Positions 1 through 10,292 of a DNA stretch of 64,000 nucleotides are shown here, piece by piece; positions within the stretch are counted from its first letter, which is position 1, and every line of letters starts with the position of its first letter. A program made the position numbers and the translations under genes. Under the pieces are notes generated by a model. The model worked only from the letters and a program-made list of their open reading frames with translations. It had not been told where the DNA came from and ran no database searches. The DNA comes from Pseudocercospora fijiensis CIRAD86 (lineage: Eukaryota; Ascomycota; Dothideomycetes; Mycosphaerellales; Mycosphaerellaceae), in assembly GCF_000340215.1 (NCBI RefSeq), contig NW_006921544.1, positions 898,599-962,598 on the forward strand, given 5' to 3'.

Positions 1-693
1 TTTGTAGGTAACAATTAACGATTAGACACTATTAGTATATCTCTATTCTACGCGTACTATAGTTTTAACCTACAAATAGGCATTAAACTTAACGAGGACT
101 CTAACGCTAATCTAATAGCGGTCGATTTTGTTAAGCGTACGTATAAATTGGAATAACAAGTAGTATAGTGCCTACGATAGGCTTAAGCTAAGATAGAACG
201 CACTACTAATAAAGACCGCCGCCCGTACTCTACGTATACCGTCGGTAATAAAGTCTTCCTCTCGCTTAAAGGTATAAAAACCGAACGTAATACTAAACTC
301 GAGTAGCGTAAAGCGGGTCCTTTCCGCGTTACTAAGGTCGTATCGCCGTATACCTACAAGCTCGAGCTACCTAGTTTAATAAAGATCTATAACGTGTTCT
401 ACGCCTTACTACTAACGCTAATGCCTACTTTACTACCTCTACCTAGCTAAGACAATGCCGTACTACCGCCTATCGATATCGATAGGGAAATAGAATATAA
501 GGTTAAAGGGATAGTTAACTTACGATAGTTTAGTAAGAAGAGGAGTAAGAGTCGGGTATTTAAATATAAGGTTCTTTAGCTCGGGTACGATAAGAGCGAG
601 GCTTTATAGACAATAGTAGACAATGTCGCTAATGCGACCGAAGCGGTTACTAACTTCTACGTACGGTACCTATATAAGCCGCGCCCTAGTAAT
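1..693 (+). pseudogene. Ty3/gypsy chromovirus pol, C-terminal part (integrase end plus chromodomain), truncated by the window start
   Basis: Frame 1 reads as the end of a gypsy Pol with in-frame stops at probable Gln/Trp positions. About 70-250 matches the integrase C-terminal region. About 238-420 is the GPF/GPY-like module (VGNKVFLSLKGIKTER, then KAGPFRVTKV and YNVFYALL, where related elements have NVFHVSLL). About 490-660 is a chromodomain (EYKVKGIV, then FKYKVL*LGY with the Trp as a stop, then a helix rich in Asn/Ala/Glu). Such chromodomains can direct integration to heterochromatin. The family may be B-like, but this copy is too short to assign. A chromovirus pol fragment is well supported. 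Confidence 0.85.
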
Positions 694-944
694 ATAAATT
701 ATAGCAATACGAACCTACCTACCTACCCTACGTCCGCTGCCGCTATATATATTATAAGCATCGCTACCGCCGCTATAGGAGGGAGTAGTATTACGGACAG
801 GCTAGAAGCTAGCCCTCTATAGCTAGGTCTTAGTATTAATACCTTAGGTATTAACCCGATAGACCTCTTCCTTCTACGCGTTTACGAGACTTCTTCTTTT
901 ACGCTTCGTCGACTATAGCTAGCGACCTAATATTATTTATTTAC
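694..944. other. Unassigned junction between the chromovirus fragment and element A3
   Basis: No convincing coding frame. The right part (about 860-944) shows weak similarity to the reverse complement of family A around 13090-13190, so A3 may continue here in diverged or partly deleted form. The left part may be 3' untranslated sequence of the chromovirus. No LTR end or target-site duplication is visible. Confidence 0.3.
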
Positions 945-959
945 TTACTCGTTCCCTAA

Positions 960-3655
960 TAGTTCCCTCCTAGGAGCTATCGTCGTAGTTACGCTAGACG
1001 CCTCGGACTATACGAGACTATAGTCGACCTAGAATAATTAGTATATTTACGTCTACGGCAATCTAGAAGGTAAAGGAAAAGTATATACCGAAGGCGTCTA
1101 CTATAATATTATAGTAGGTACCTACTAGCGTAACCTCCCTATTTACTCCTAATATACCGAGGGAGACGTCTCTATTTATTAGTAGCTTAAGCTATTTAGC
1201 CTAGCGCTTACTTATAATAAGTAACTCCGAACTATTATTAAGCATTGCTACCGCCTTCTAACTATAGCTCCTAATAGTAACCTAAATATAGATAGCGGGA
1301 ACGATAGCGAAGGAACGGGTAACTACGGAAAGGTCTATATTATTAGGGATAAAGTAAATCTCTTTAGGTCGAGGAGGTACTGCTCGACCGATTTATTAGT
1401 CTATAAATCAGATAGCCTTAACAAAAACTAAAACTAGAATAGGTTCCGAGGCACTATTATTACTCCGGCCTATCTCCTTAACCCTCTTTTCGTTAGTATT
1501 ATCGATATTCTCCTAGTTCTTAAAGATTACCGACTCGTCTTCTACTAACTCTAGGCTATCTAAAAATTTAGGAAGGAACTATAGGGAGGAGATATCGATA
1601 TAGTCTTCCCGTCCGTAGGGTAGCGAGGTCTTTTATAAAGGTAGTATCGTTAGGGATTCGGCTCTAGAATAGGTTAGTAGGCAAACTATATACTAGTAGC
1701 TCTCTTATAGAGACGTTAGACTTAAGGTCTAGGAACTATAATACCTAGAAGAGAGCGTTTGCCTTTATATCTAAGGAATTAGTAGGACTAGTACTATACT
1801 TCTTTATATACCTATTAAAGCGAAAGCTCTTAGGATCGGCTAACTTCCGCTTATAGGCTAGTAGATTAGCTAGGCCTAGGATACTACTAATATTAGTAGT
1901 ATTATCTTCTATATCGATTTCTAGAGTCTTAGGGACAACTATGCTCCCTATAGATATAGTGCTAGCTCGGGTAGCGCGGTCTCTAGCTATCTAGAGAGTC
2001 TTAGTCTTAGCGGTTAACTCTCGTTATTATTTAGCCTTATCGGCTACCTTGTTTGTTAGTATCCTAATAGGGGCTGCTATACTAGGGCGAGTAGGGTTCT
2101 ATAAGCCTTTGCCCTTGCCTTACGTTTAGGACTAGGTTTAGGACCTCGTAGTAGCGTAGGCGCCTACACTATTCTTAGTACCCGCGTAAACGTTAGTAAC
2201 GGAGTCCTCGTCCTAAGAAACAAAATTAACTTTAACGGCCTTAGTAGTAGTATAACTACTTCGCTCCTTAACCTACTTCGCCCTAACCTTCTAAGTTTCC
2301 CGTTTAGTAATAGCGGCGAGGGTACTATTTCTAGTCTCCTTAAACTCGATTTTTCTACTATACTTCTTCTCTAGAAGGTTCCTAAGTTATAGTAGCTTCG
2401 GTACTCTACGGTCCTATTCGAAATCGATCTTATCGCTAGTATCGGTATAGTAGAACCGGCTATTTACTTATATAACGAGCTTCCTATTAAGGAGCTCTTT
2501 CTAGGTAGGGCAGTCTAATTAGATATATTTAAAGCTACTATATATCTAGCACTTGCTATCTAAGTTAGAATAGATCTTCCGTATAGCGTAGATATTAACT
2601 AAAAGGGCTTTAGGATAGTTAGGATCGGGGAACTAGTAGACCTATAGTATATCCTTTAGTATAGTAGTATTAATAACCTCCCTAACTCGCTATAATGCTT
2701 TTGTATTAAGGTTAAGTTAGGTTAGGGATTTAGCTGAGTCTACTACGTCCTACGAGTGTTTAGTAATAGTAGGAGTTACGGTCTTAGGACCGTTTTACGA
2801 CTTAGGGAGGAACTTAGGTCCTCTATTAATTCCTAATAAATCGTTTCTAACATAAAGTAGGCTATTCCTATCTTCGTTATATATAAACTTCTTCGTATTA
2901 GTAGAGCTATCTATATCGAACTTAATATACTCTAGAACCTCCTTATACTTACGAAAATTCTTAGGATTTGCTTCGCTAACCTTATAGCGACGGAAGATAC
3001 GCTAAGCTATAGGCTACGGCAACCCTTAAAGGAGTAGCCTCGTTCTCTAAGAGTTCTCGAGGTCCTTCTAGTCGATACCGTCCGCTAACTTAATAAATTC
3101 GCGGATATACTCCTTTAGGTCGTTATCTTTAGTACGCCTCGTCGAATAGAGAGCCTCGAGCTATACGCGACTACCTTTAATACGACGGCTATTACGCTCC
3201 CGATACTCTCTTAGAAAGGCCTACTTAAAGGCCTCTTAGTTAGTATTAGACTTGTCGTCTATTTCTAGGTAGCTAACTAGGGTTCTAAGGGTTCGGTAAA
3301 GCTTAGTAATAGTAGTCCTCGTAAGGGACCGGATTTTATACTAGTCGGACTCCTTATTAAGCTCGTACTTAACTAGGGCGTCCTTAAAGCGCTCTATATA
3401 TACTATAGCGTTCTACCCTTCGAATAAGGGGTTTCTACCGCTTCCTAGCTCTAGTAGGCGGCGCCTATTCTAACGGAGAAGCTTAGTTTGCTTCTAGATT
3501 GTCTTTATAATAACATTATAGAGTGCCTCTAGCGTAGAGGGCCTAGTAGGCTCTCCCGGTTCGACGGCGCTTATATTAACTAGTCGCCTCCTAATTTCCT
3601 CGTTAATCGGATCGGGGGATTATCGGAGTTAGAGGATTCTACTAATTCGTAATAC
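960..3655 (-). pseudogene. gag-protease region of A3
   Basis: Read on the minus strand this follows the A1 gag-protease frame (10293-13085 there) for nearly 2.7 kb. It starts with the Asn/Pro/Glu-rich N-terminus (3655-3500) and ends in the retropepsin-like region (about 960-1300). Stops fall at Gln/Trp positions and small indels are present. It gives a third, independently decayed copy of gag-protease. The start codon is not identifiable. Confidence 0.75.
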
Positions 3656-3796
3656 TCGTCTTTACTTAAGCTTATTTGGTTATTATAATAAAATAGTTAA
3701 AATAGTAATAAAATGCTATATAAAAGTATATTTAGTAGGTTTGGTTTATTACGATATTGCTATACGAGAAAGTAGTATACTAGGCTATTCTCCTCT

Positions 3797-3819
3797 AATA
3801 ATACCCCTAGGGTAGTATT
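3797..3819 (-). repeat. CCCC/GGGG palindrome, site in the A3 leader
   Basis: Arms AATAATACCCC and TAGGGTAGTATT. Same position relative to LTR and gag as the A1 site at 10189 and the A2 site at 44287. Part of an 11-member set described in the findings. Confidence 0.85.
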
Positions 3820-4522
3820 AGGCTTTAGCCTCCTAGTAGTCGCCTAGATACTACTAGGAGCTAAATTTAGTAATTTTTAATAAAAGGCCGCTCGGAGGAA
3901 GGAAATATAACCTCTATTTATACCTAGATCCTAGAGACTAGCTCCCTTATCTCCTTTAGCCGGATAGGGAGGGGGAGTAGGGGGCCTTCTTTCCTTAGTA
4001 GAAGGCTAAGTACTATCTAAGCGAGGCTGCGAATCGGGGAGTAGTCTACCTAATTAATAGGGGAACTCTCTAGTTATCTAACCTACTATCTAGAAGTTAC
4101 TATCGATCGATAGTCTTAGCGGGACCCGCTAAGGTTAATAGGTAATTAATCTATCTTCCTCTTTAGGCGACTAGTCCGCGTTACTATCCTATAACCGGGC
4201 CGGTAGGCGGTAGCATATCTTAAGTAAGCGGTACTAAATAGGTCTTCGACCCGGAGCCGAGTCCTTAGAAGCTAGCTATAGTTATAGACTAGGCCCTCAG
4301 CTATAATAGTCCTAGGGGTTTATAGCTTTTTGGGGTTAAAGAGATACCCTCGTTAAGAGGTTCTTTGCTTAACGTAATAGCCTCTTAAGATACTTCTATA
4401 TCGTCTATATTGTAGGCTCTTATCGTATACGCGCTCCGGTTATAGCTATTCGTACGCTAAGACTACCTTAGATATACCTATATCTATTAGATATAAAGAG
4501 ATAGCCCTACCTTCGGCTCTAA

Positions 4523-4799
4523 TAAAGGACGGAAACTAATACTACTACTACTAGTAGTAATAGTATAGGTAACCTAGGGCAATATAACCTACAATAATAT
4601 AGGTAGCTATATTTAGTAAGATAGGATAACAAACAAGTCGCTTAGGCTAGCAACTAGAGCCCTATAATATAGGCACTATAGAAGTATAATACAAACAGTA
4701 TACTATACGAGGTTAATAATCCACCTACCACATAGAAAGAGGCCTCTTTTATAGGCTCAACCCCTAGCCTATATTTTTAGGGCCGGTTACTAGCTAATA
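4523..4799 (-). repeat. 5' LTR of A3
   Basis: 277 bp, reverse complement of the four A1/A2 LTRs. On the minus strand it begins TATTAGCTAGTAACC and ends CGTCCTTTA, consistent with original TG...CA ends changed by RIP. It contains the TATA-like block TATAAAAGAGGCCTC and the (TAG)n stretch seen in the other copies. Confidence 0.9.
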
Positions 4800-4846
4800 C
4801 TAACCTAACCGGCTTTTAGAAGACGACCCTACTAGTATAATATTAT

Positions 4847-4952
4847 CCGAGCGAAGCCGGATGTTTTTAGGCCGGAGTTAGAGTATTTAAGGAGCTTACA
4901 ACGAGGATACGGAAATAGAGGTCTAAAAATAGTAGGCGAGCGGCGGATAGTA
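4847..4952 (-). repeat. GC-rich box matching the Helitron tail, split by a 73-bp insertion
   Basis: CCGAGCGAAGCCGGA (4847-4861) and GGCGAGCGGCGGATA (4935-4949) are contiguous in the inverted counterpart at 56546-56574, where nothing separates them. Here 73 bp (4862-4934) lie between. That insert starts TGTTTTTAGGCC and ends GGTCTAAAAATAGTA, so its ends are inverted repeats apart from G/A differences. It looks like a tiny foldback element. Confidence 0.6.
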
Positions 4953-5379
4953 ATTAGTCTTAGTAGGTAGTTTGTTTATTCCTAGTTATTACGTAGGTAG
5001 GTAGCGGCCTTCTACGTAGTATAAGGCGTACTGCTATCTACTAGCATAGGGGTTAAATTTAAAGATACGCCTATATAAAAGTATTCTAGCCCTCTTATTA
5101 GTAGAAAAGATATCCCCCCTACGTAACCGTAACCTTAGGCCCGAAGAGAGACCTTTACGTTACTAATAATAAGCACTATAATAGTAACGCCGTAACTATA
5201 CGCGATATACGCAATATACGCGCCGACTCTACGTACGACTATATACTAGTAATTACGCAAAATTACACGTAAGAACGTATATAAAACTATACTTAAGACC
5301 GTACGTAAGACTATACGCGATAAGAACAAAAGAGATAGGAAGTGTTAGGTTAAAAGGATAGGACAATACTAGAGCAAAA
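4953..5379. other. Degenerate spacer with short repeated motifs
   Basis: No coding frame seen. About 5190-5320 is rich in variants of TACGCGATA and ACGTAAGA, an irregular short-period repeat. Probably remnant transposon untranslated sequence. Confidence 0.3.
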
Positions 5380-6150
5380 CTATAGAGCTAAGCTACCTAG
5401 GGCCTATACTACGGACAAATCTAGTTACTCCTAAGTATTTACCCTTTAAGATATATCTAATTAACAAGGTATAACTACTAGACTTATAATAGCCGTTACT
5501 TATAGAAACTAGACGAACTATGTTTTTTAGATAATTAAGGCTACTAAACCTAGTTATTAGTTATTTACCGATAGACGAGACTATCGGGTTAAATAGGGTA
5601 CCGACGCCCCTCTACTTTTTAAACATTTATAGCTACTTAACCTAGTTAACTTCTAGCTAACGATACTATTAAGTATAGAAGGCTACTTAATCGCAGTTTA
5701 AGAAACCTACTAAAATTACAACTCGGTACCCTAGCTTAGTTTAGATAGATTATATAATCTGCGTATGTCTAAGAAGAATAGGGGGCTAGGTCTATTTATT
5801 CTAGAGTAGACGTAAAGAACTCGGCCGAATATACTTAAAGCAGGGGTAGTACTATAATACCTCTTACGTTCGCCTATTATAGTAGACAAGAACGCGCTCG
5901 TATTATAATTAGGCGCGAGGCGTAAATTCTTATATACTTATATACTATTATCGTCGCTAGCGTTATAGTAGCGTAGTTAGAAGCGTAAAAGGCAGGTAGC
6001 GAGGTAAGGTTTAGATAAGAAGCTAGTTAAGGGTTTGATTTAGCGACTAGAAGGGACATTGTCGCAATTAATAAGTTAGTAGCCTTAGACCTATCCTATT
6101 TAATTATTTAATTAATTAGTTAGTTAATCAATCTTAGATCTAGACCGAAG
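5380..6150 (+). repeat. Fragment of the 3' non-coding region of a B-like chromovirus
   Basis: Reads in parallel with the reverse complement of about 26140-26740, the segment of B between pol and its 3' LTR. Shared blocks include TAGAAACTAGACGAACTAT, AAGGCTACTAAACCTA and ACTATAATACCTC. Divergence is substantial with several indels. It marks a second B-family insertion, here in plus orientation, with no LTR end recognised. Confidence 0.6.
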
Positions 6151-6359
6151 CCGGCCGAGTTAAGTCGATTAAGTATACTTCTAGCAAACTACGCTAATAA
6201 AAGTAATTAATACGATAATAACGGGGGCCTTAGGTATATTAGGCAAGTATAAAGCAAAGCTCCGTCTAATCTCTTACGTAGTAAAGACTACCTTAACGAT
6301 ATAAAGCTTTGTACTAAATAGCTAGACTAGGACCTAGGTACTATAATAGGAATACTCTA
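6151..6359. other. Unassigned spacer
   Basis: Nothing recognisable. Lies between the B-like fragment and the minisatellite and may contain the Helitron 5' terminus, which could not be located. Confidence 0.25.
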
Positions 6360-6700
6360 CCTAATCCTTATAAAGGTAGGAGCACTCCGCGCGGTAGATA
6401 CGAGGGATTTAAGAGGAGCCTACGACAACTATTCCCCTCTACCCTAAGCGCTAACGTAAGCAAAGCTAGGAACACTCTATATAGTATAAGATAGGGTTTA
6501 TTCCCTCCCTCTAAGCGCTAGCGTTAGTAAAGATAGGAGTACTCTATACGGTAAAGGAGGGGGTTTAGGAGGAACGACTATCCCTATCCCTCTCTAAGCG
6601 CTAATATTAGGAAGGGGGATACTCCGCGCAGTAAGAAATAGGGGGTTTAGAAGGAACGACTATCTCCCCTCCCTCTAAGCGCTAGCGCTTATAAAGGTTA
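6360..6700 (+). repeat. Minisatellite upstream of the Helitron ORF
   Basis: Four to five imperfect units. The shared segment TAAGCGCTA occurs at 6445, 6512, 6595 and 6676 (spacing 67, 83 and 81 bp). Between them lie variants of AAGGTAGGAGTACTC and GGGGGTTTAGGAGGAACGAC. It directly precedes the Helitron coding region and could belong to its 5' flank. Units differ by substitutions and indels, so it is old. Confidence 0.7.
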
Positions 6701-6924
6701 GTTTATAAAGGTAGGTAGTAAGGAATGCTTATAAATAAAAATGTTTATAGACCGTACTTATTACTCGCGACTTCTATTATATATAAGAACCCGTCTTCTA
6801 TTCCCTTTCGGATATAGTATATTTAAGAGCGCCGCTATAAATAGAGACCTCCTTTACGACTTCCGCTTTCTAGCTATCGATATCCTAGCTTAATAGAACT
6901 ACCGACCTACGAACCTATTTAGAA

Positions 6925-9255
6925 CTTATAGACAATACTCGCGGATACGTACTATACGATAATCGACTACTAGAGACTACGATTAATATAGCGGTATAGT
7001 CGAAGATCGCGATTTAAGATACCTCGAGTACCTCCTATAGTCTTTCTATATTATTAAATATCTAGGCTAGAAAGCGTATTACCGATATATATAAGCCTTA
7101 TATATTTTAAGATTAAGTACTAGTCTACCGACGTACTCCTTACCGTACGACCGGGCGCTAACTCGAGCGACTATTTAAGAAGAATATTATACCTATAATA
7201 CGCGACCTCGAGTATTAGATAGAATATATTATAGAGGAGCTTAGTATAAAGGAGGCCTATTATACTACGAAGTACGTACTACTTATATATCTTAAATAGT
7301 ATAGTACGAAGGCTATTAAACCTACTCTATACGCCGCTAAGAGCCGCTATTATATTAACTTAATAGCTAAGGTCTAGGCTATTATCTAGCAGAACACGCC
7401 TACCTATTCGTATATAGCGCAAGTCGGTTAGCAATTTAGTTACTAGTATAGAGAAGTAGCTACCGGCGTACCTAGTAACAATCTACCTAGCGGTCTACTA
7501 AAGAAGGATACGCCTACCGATCGACCCGATACTAGCGAGGAGTCTAATAGCGAGTATAATAACGACGGTATTAAAGGCGTAGATTAGCTACGTTATACTA
7601 GTAAGTATAGTAAGAAGAAGAAGGTTCGCTACTTTATAAAGGGAAAGCGTACTCTATACTAGTATAGTTTATTATATCGTACTACTAATACCGCGAAGAA
7701 GAGTAGTAAGAGAAAGCGAGCGGGTAAAAAGAACGATAATGCTTCTATAAAGCGTAGTTATCCTACTCTAGGTACTACTAGTCCTATATCTACGCTAATC
7801 TAGATTTAGTCGTTACTAGCTCCTTCCGCTATACCTAATATAATACCTTAAGCGCCGCCTTCCTCCGTATTAAGTAATATTCTAGTTATTCCTCGTACTA
7901 GAGATCCTATTAAGAAGCCTCCGCTAGATCGCTTAATACCGCCTCTGCCTCCTCGGCTAATATAGGGGTCGTCGTTATCCTTCGGTAATCCTAGAGATAT
8001 TCGGTATTATAGTTAATATAGTAGCGACGATTTAGTAACCGCTAAAGTACGTTATACGTAGACTAATATCTCTCGCTTATATCGAAAACGACGTCGCGCT
8101 AGTAAGGAACTATCTTAAACTCTAAGTATTAATATACTTATCGCTAGAGCTATAGAATGTATATAAAAGGACGTAGTACCTACTACTAGAGACTTTCCGA
8201 CCGATCCTCTTAGAAGCGATAACTTACCGAGTAGAGGTATTACTAGTAGTTTTAATCTAGACGACGAGATACTAGACTATCGCGTATTATTCTACTACGA
8301 TATTTGTAATATACCTCGCTATATTACCCGACCTAACCGCGTACTAGGCGTTAAGAGCCGTAACTATTCTACTTATAATTGCGACGCTAAAGGCTATAAT
8401 CTAGACGACCAAATAATATTAAAGTAGTATATAGCTAACAAGTACGAAAGCTAGTACTTTAAGTTCCTTATAAACGCTAATTCCGAGCAACTAGAAGAGG
8501 AGCTTAAGATATACTACGCTAGCTACTATAATTTAATAAAAGCTTAGTAAGAAGTAGTAGGTATACGTCCTATCCGTATAAATAGTCGCGTATACGAAGC
8601 CTAACTTTAGTAATAGTAAGAGATAGAGCGATAATTTCTCGAGGATATAGAGCTTCTATTTCTAGATACTAGTATAGCCGACCCTATAGTAGGCGATCTT
8701 AATATTACGGCATTATATAACGGCGATTATTAGTTAGTATAGGACTTGTATTAGTAGCTTAAAGATAAGAAGATTAAATACTACTAGAATCTAGATCTTA
8801 TCGATAATACTAGTACTCGCAGCTAAGGTTATAAGGAGCGGTAGTTTAATATAGAGCTAGATAACAATCCTAAGTCTCTAATATTTAGTATCTATCGCCG
8901 CTACCGTAAGACCCGAGACTATAAGAAGCTATATAATTTTCCCGGATCTTATATCGAGTAATAATCGAATAGATTAAGGTCTATAGCCTATAGGGCCTAA
9001 TAGCGAGGATCTACTAGAGCTAACTATACTTAAGGAGATTCTTATCGCCTATACCTATATCTACGTTAAGATAAGGCTAATTAAGGGTACTTAGTAGCGG
9101 TAGAAGAACAACGTAGTTAACTTTCTACGCGATACTAGTAAAGTCTAGTCGGAGTTGCTATTAGTGCCTAAATATATTAAAATAGTAGTCCTCCGTCCTA
9201 CTTAAGGAGATAAGATTACTAGACGTATCTTTATACGCGATTTGAAAGTCTATAG
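6925..9255 (+). pseudogene. Helitron Rep-helicase, part 1 (N-terminal region and DUF6570-like block)
   Basis: Frame 1 from about 6925 stays open to about 8900 apart from Gln/Trp stops. It then shifts to frame 2 for 8999-9255, so there is an indel or lost intron near 8950. The first about 650 codons are a lineage-variable region with basic Lys/Arg runs (7610-7760) and a Pro-rich stretch (7850-7960). The last 85 codons carry the block typical of Helitron proteins before the Rep domain (LLELTILKEILIAYTYIYV, then NVVNFLRD, then IRDLKVYR). A1 interrupts this block at 9255 and it resumes at 25223. Confidence 0.75.
9252..9255. repeat. Target-site duplication ATAG, left of A1
   Basis: ATAG directly before the A1 5' LTR; the same four bases follow its 3' LTR at 25219-25222. 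Removing the element and one copy restores the Helitron frame. Confidence 0.75.
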
Positions 9256-9535
9256 TATTAGCTAGTAACCGGCCCTATATACCTAGGCTGAGTTTTAAGC
9301 CTATATAAGAGGCCTCCTTCTACATTGTAGATAGAGTACTAACCTCGTATAGCACATTGTTTATGTTACACTTCTATAATGCCTATATTGTAGGGCTCTA
9401 GTTATTAGCCTAAGCAACCGTCTTGTTATCCTATTATACTAAACATAGCTGCCTATATTGCTATAGGTTATATTACCCTCGGTAGCCTATACTATTACTG
9501 CTAGTAGTAGTAGTAGTGTTAGTTTTCGTCCTTTA
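9256..9535 (+). repeat. 5' LTR of A1
   Basis: 280 bp, begins TATTAGCTAGTAACCGG and ends TTCGTCCTTTA, same length as the 3' LTR at 24939. A TATATAAG box at 9302-9309 is a plausible core promoter. A short (TAG)n tract precedes the end. Differences from the 3' LTR seen by eye are C/T and G/A. Confidence 0.93.
9302..9309 (+). promoter_or_regulatory. TATA-like box in the A1 5' LTR
   Basis: TATATAAG, followed by AGGCCTCC. In A2 the same place reads TATAAAAG. Conserved in every LTR of the family, hence the likely RNA polymerase II promoter of the element. Confidence 0.5.
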
Positions 9536-10292
9536 TTAAAGCCGAAGGTAGGGCTATCTCTTTATATCTAACAGGTTCGGGTATATTAAAGGTGGTCTCT
9601 AGGCACGAATAGCTATAACCGAAGCGAGGGCACGATAAGAGCCTACGATACGGACGATACCGAAGTATCTTAAGGGGCTATTACGACAAGTAGAGAAACC
9701 TCTTAACGAGGGCATCGCTTTAACCCCGAAAAGCTACAAACCCTTAGGACTGTTATAGCTTAGGGCCTAGTCTGCTACTATAGCTAGCTTCTAAGAACTC
9801 GGCTCTAGGTCGAAGACCTATTTAGTACCGCTTGCTCGAGATAAGCTACCGCCCGCCTAAGGAGGAGATAGATTAATTACCTATCGGCCTTGCTTAGTTT
9901 GCTAAGACTATCGATAGATAGCAATTTCTAGATTGTAGGTCGGATAGCCGGGGAGTCCCCTATTAATCGGGTAGGGCTTTCCTAGATTCGTAGCCTCGCT
10001 TAGATAGTACTTAGCCTTCTACTAGAAAAAGAAGGCTACCGCCCCCCTGCCTAGCTAAAGGAGATACGAGCTAGTTTCTAGGATCTAGGTATAAATAGAG
10101 ATTGTAGTCTCTCCCTCCGAGCGGCTTTCGTCTAATACTAAACTAAGCTCCTAGAGGTAGTTAGGCGACCCCTAGGAGGCTAAATCCTAATACTACCCCG
10201 GGGGTAATACTAGGAGAAACAGCCTAATATACTATTCTCTCGCATAGCAATATTATAATAAACTAAACAAACTAAAGACGCTAAAAACACAT
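9536..10292 (+). other. A1 leader between LTR and gag
   Basis: Non-coding, about 750 bp, conserved in A2 (43613-44340) and inverted in A3. The first bases after the LTR (TTAAAGCCGAAGGTAGGGC) occupy the primer-binding position. A3 reads TTAGAGCCGAAGGTAGGG, and the family F leader at about 60258 shares GAGCCGAAGGTAGGGCTATC. A start of TGGAGCC before RIP would suit a tRNA ending in GGCTCCA, but no tRNA can be named. Confidence 0.6.
10189..10211 (+). repeat. CCCC/GGGG palindrome, site in the A1 leader
   Basis: Arms AATACTACCCC and GGGGGTAATACT, symmetry extending to CCTA...TAGG. Lies about 80 bp before the gag frame. Counterparts: 44287 (A2) and 3797 (A3). Confidence 0.9.

Larger units (their letters stand above)
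945..4799 (-). mobile_element. Gypsy family A, copy A3 (5' part only, inverted)
   Basis: Reverse complement of the 5' portion of A1 and A2: 5' LTR (4523-4799), leader (about 3656-4522), then gag and protease region running leftward to about 945. RT, integrase, ORF3 and the 3' LTR are missing, so this is a truncated copy. The next four bases outside the LTR are CTAA, but with no other end a target duplication cannot be tested. RIP is heavier than in A1. Confidence 0.85.
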
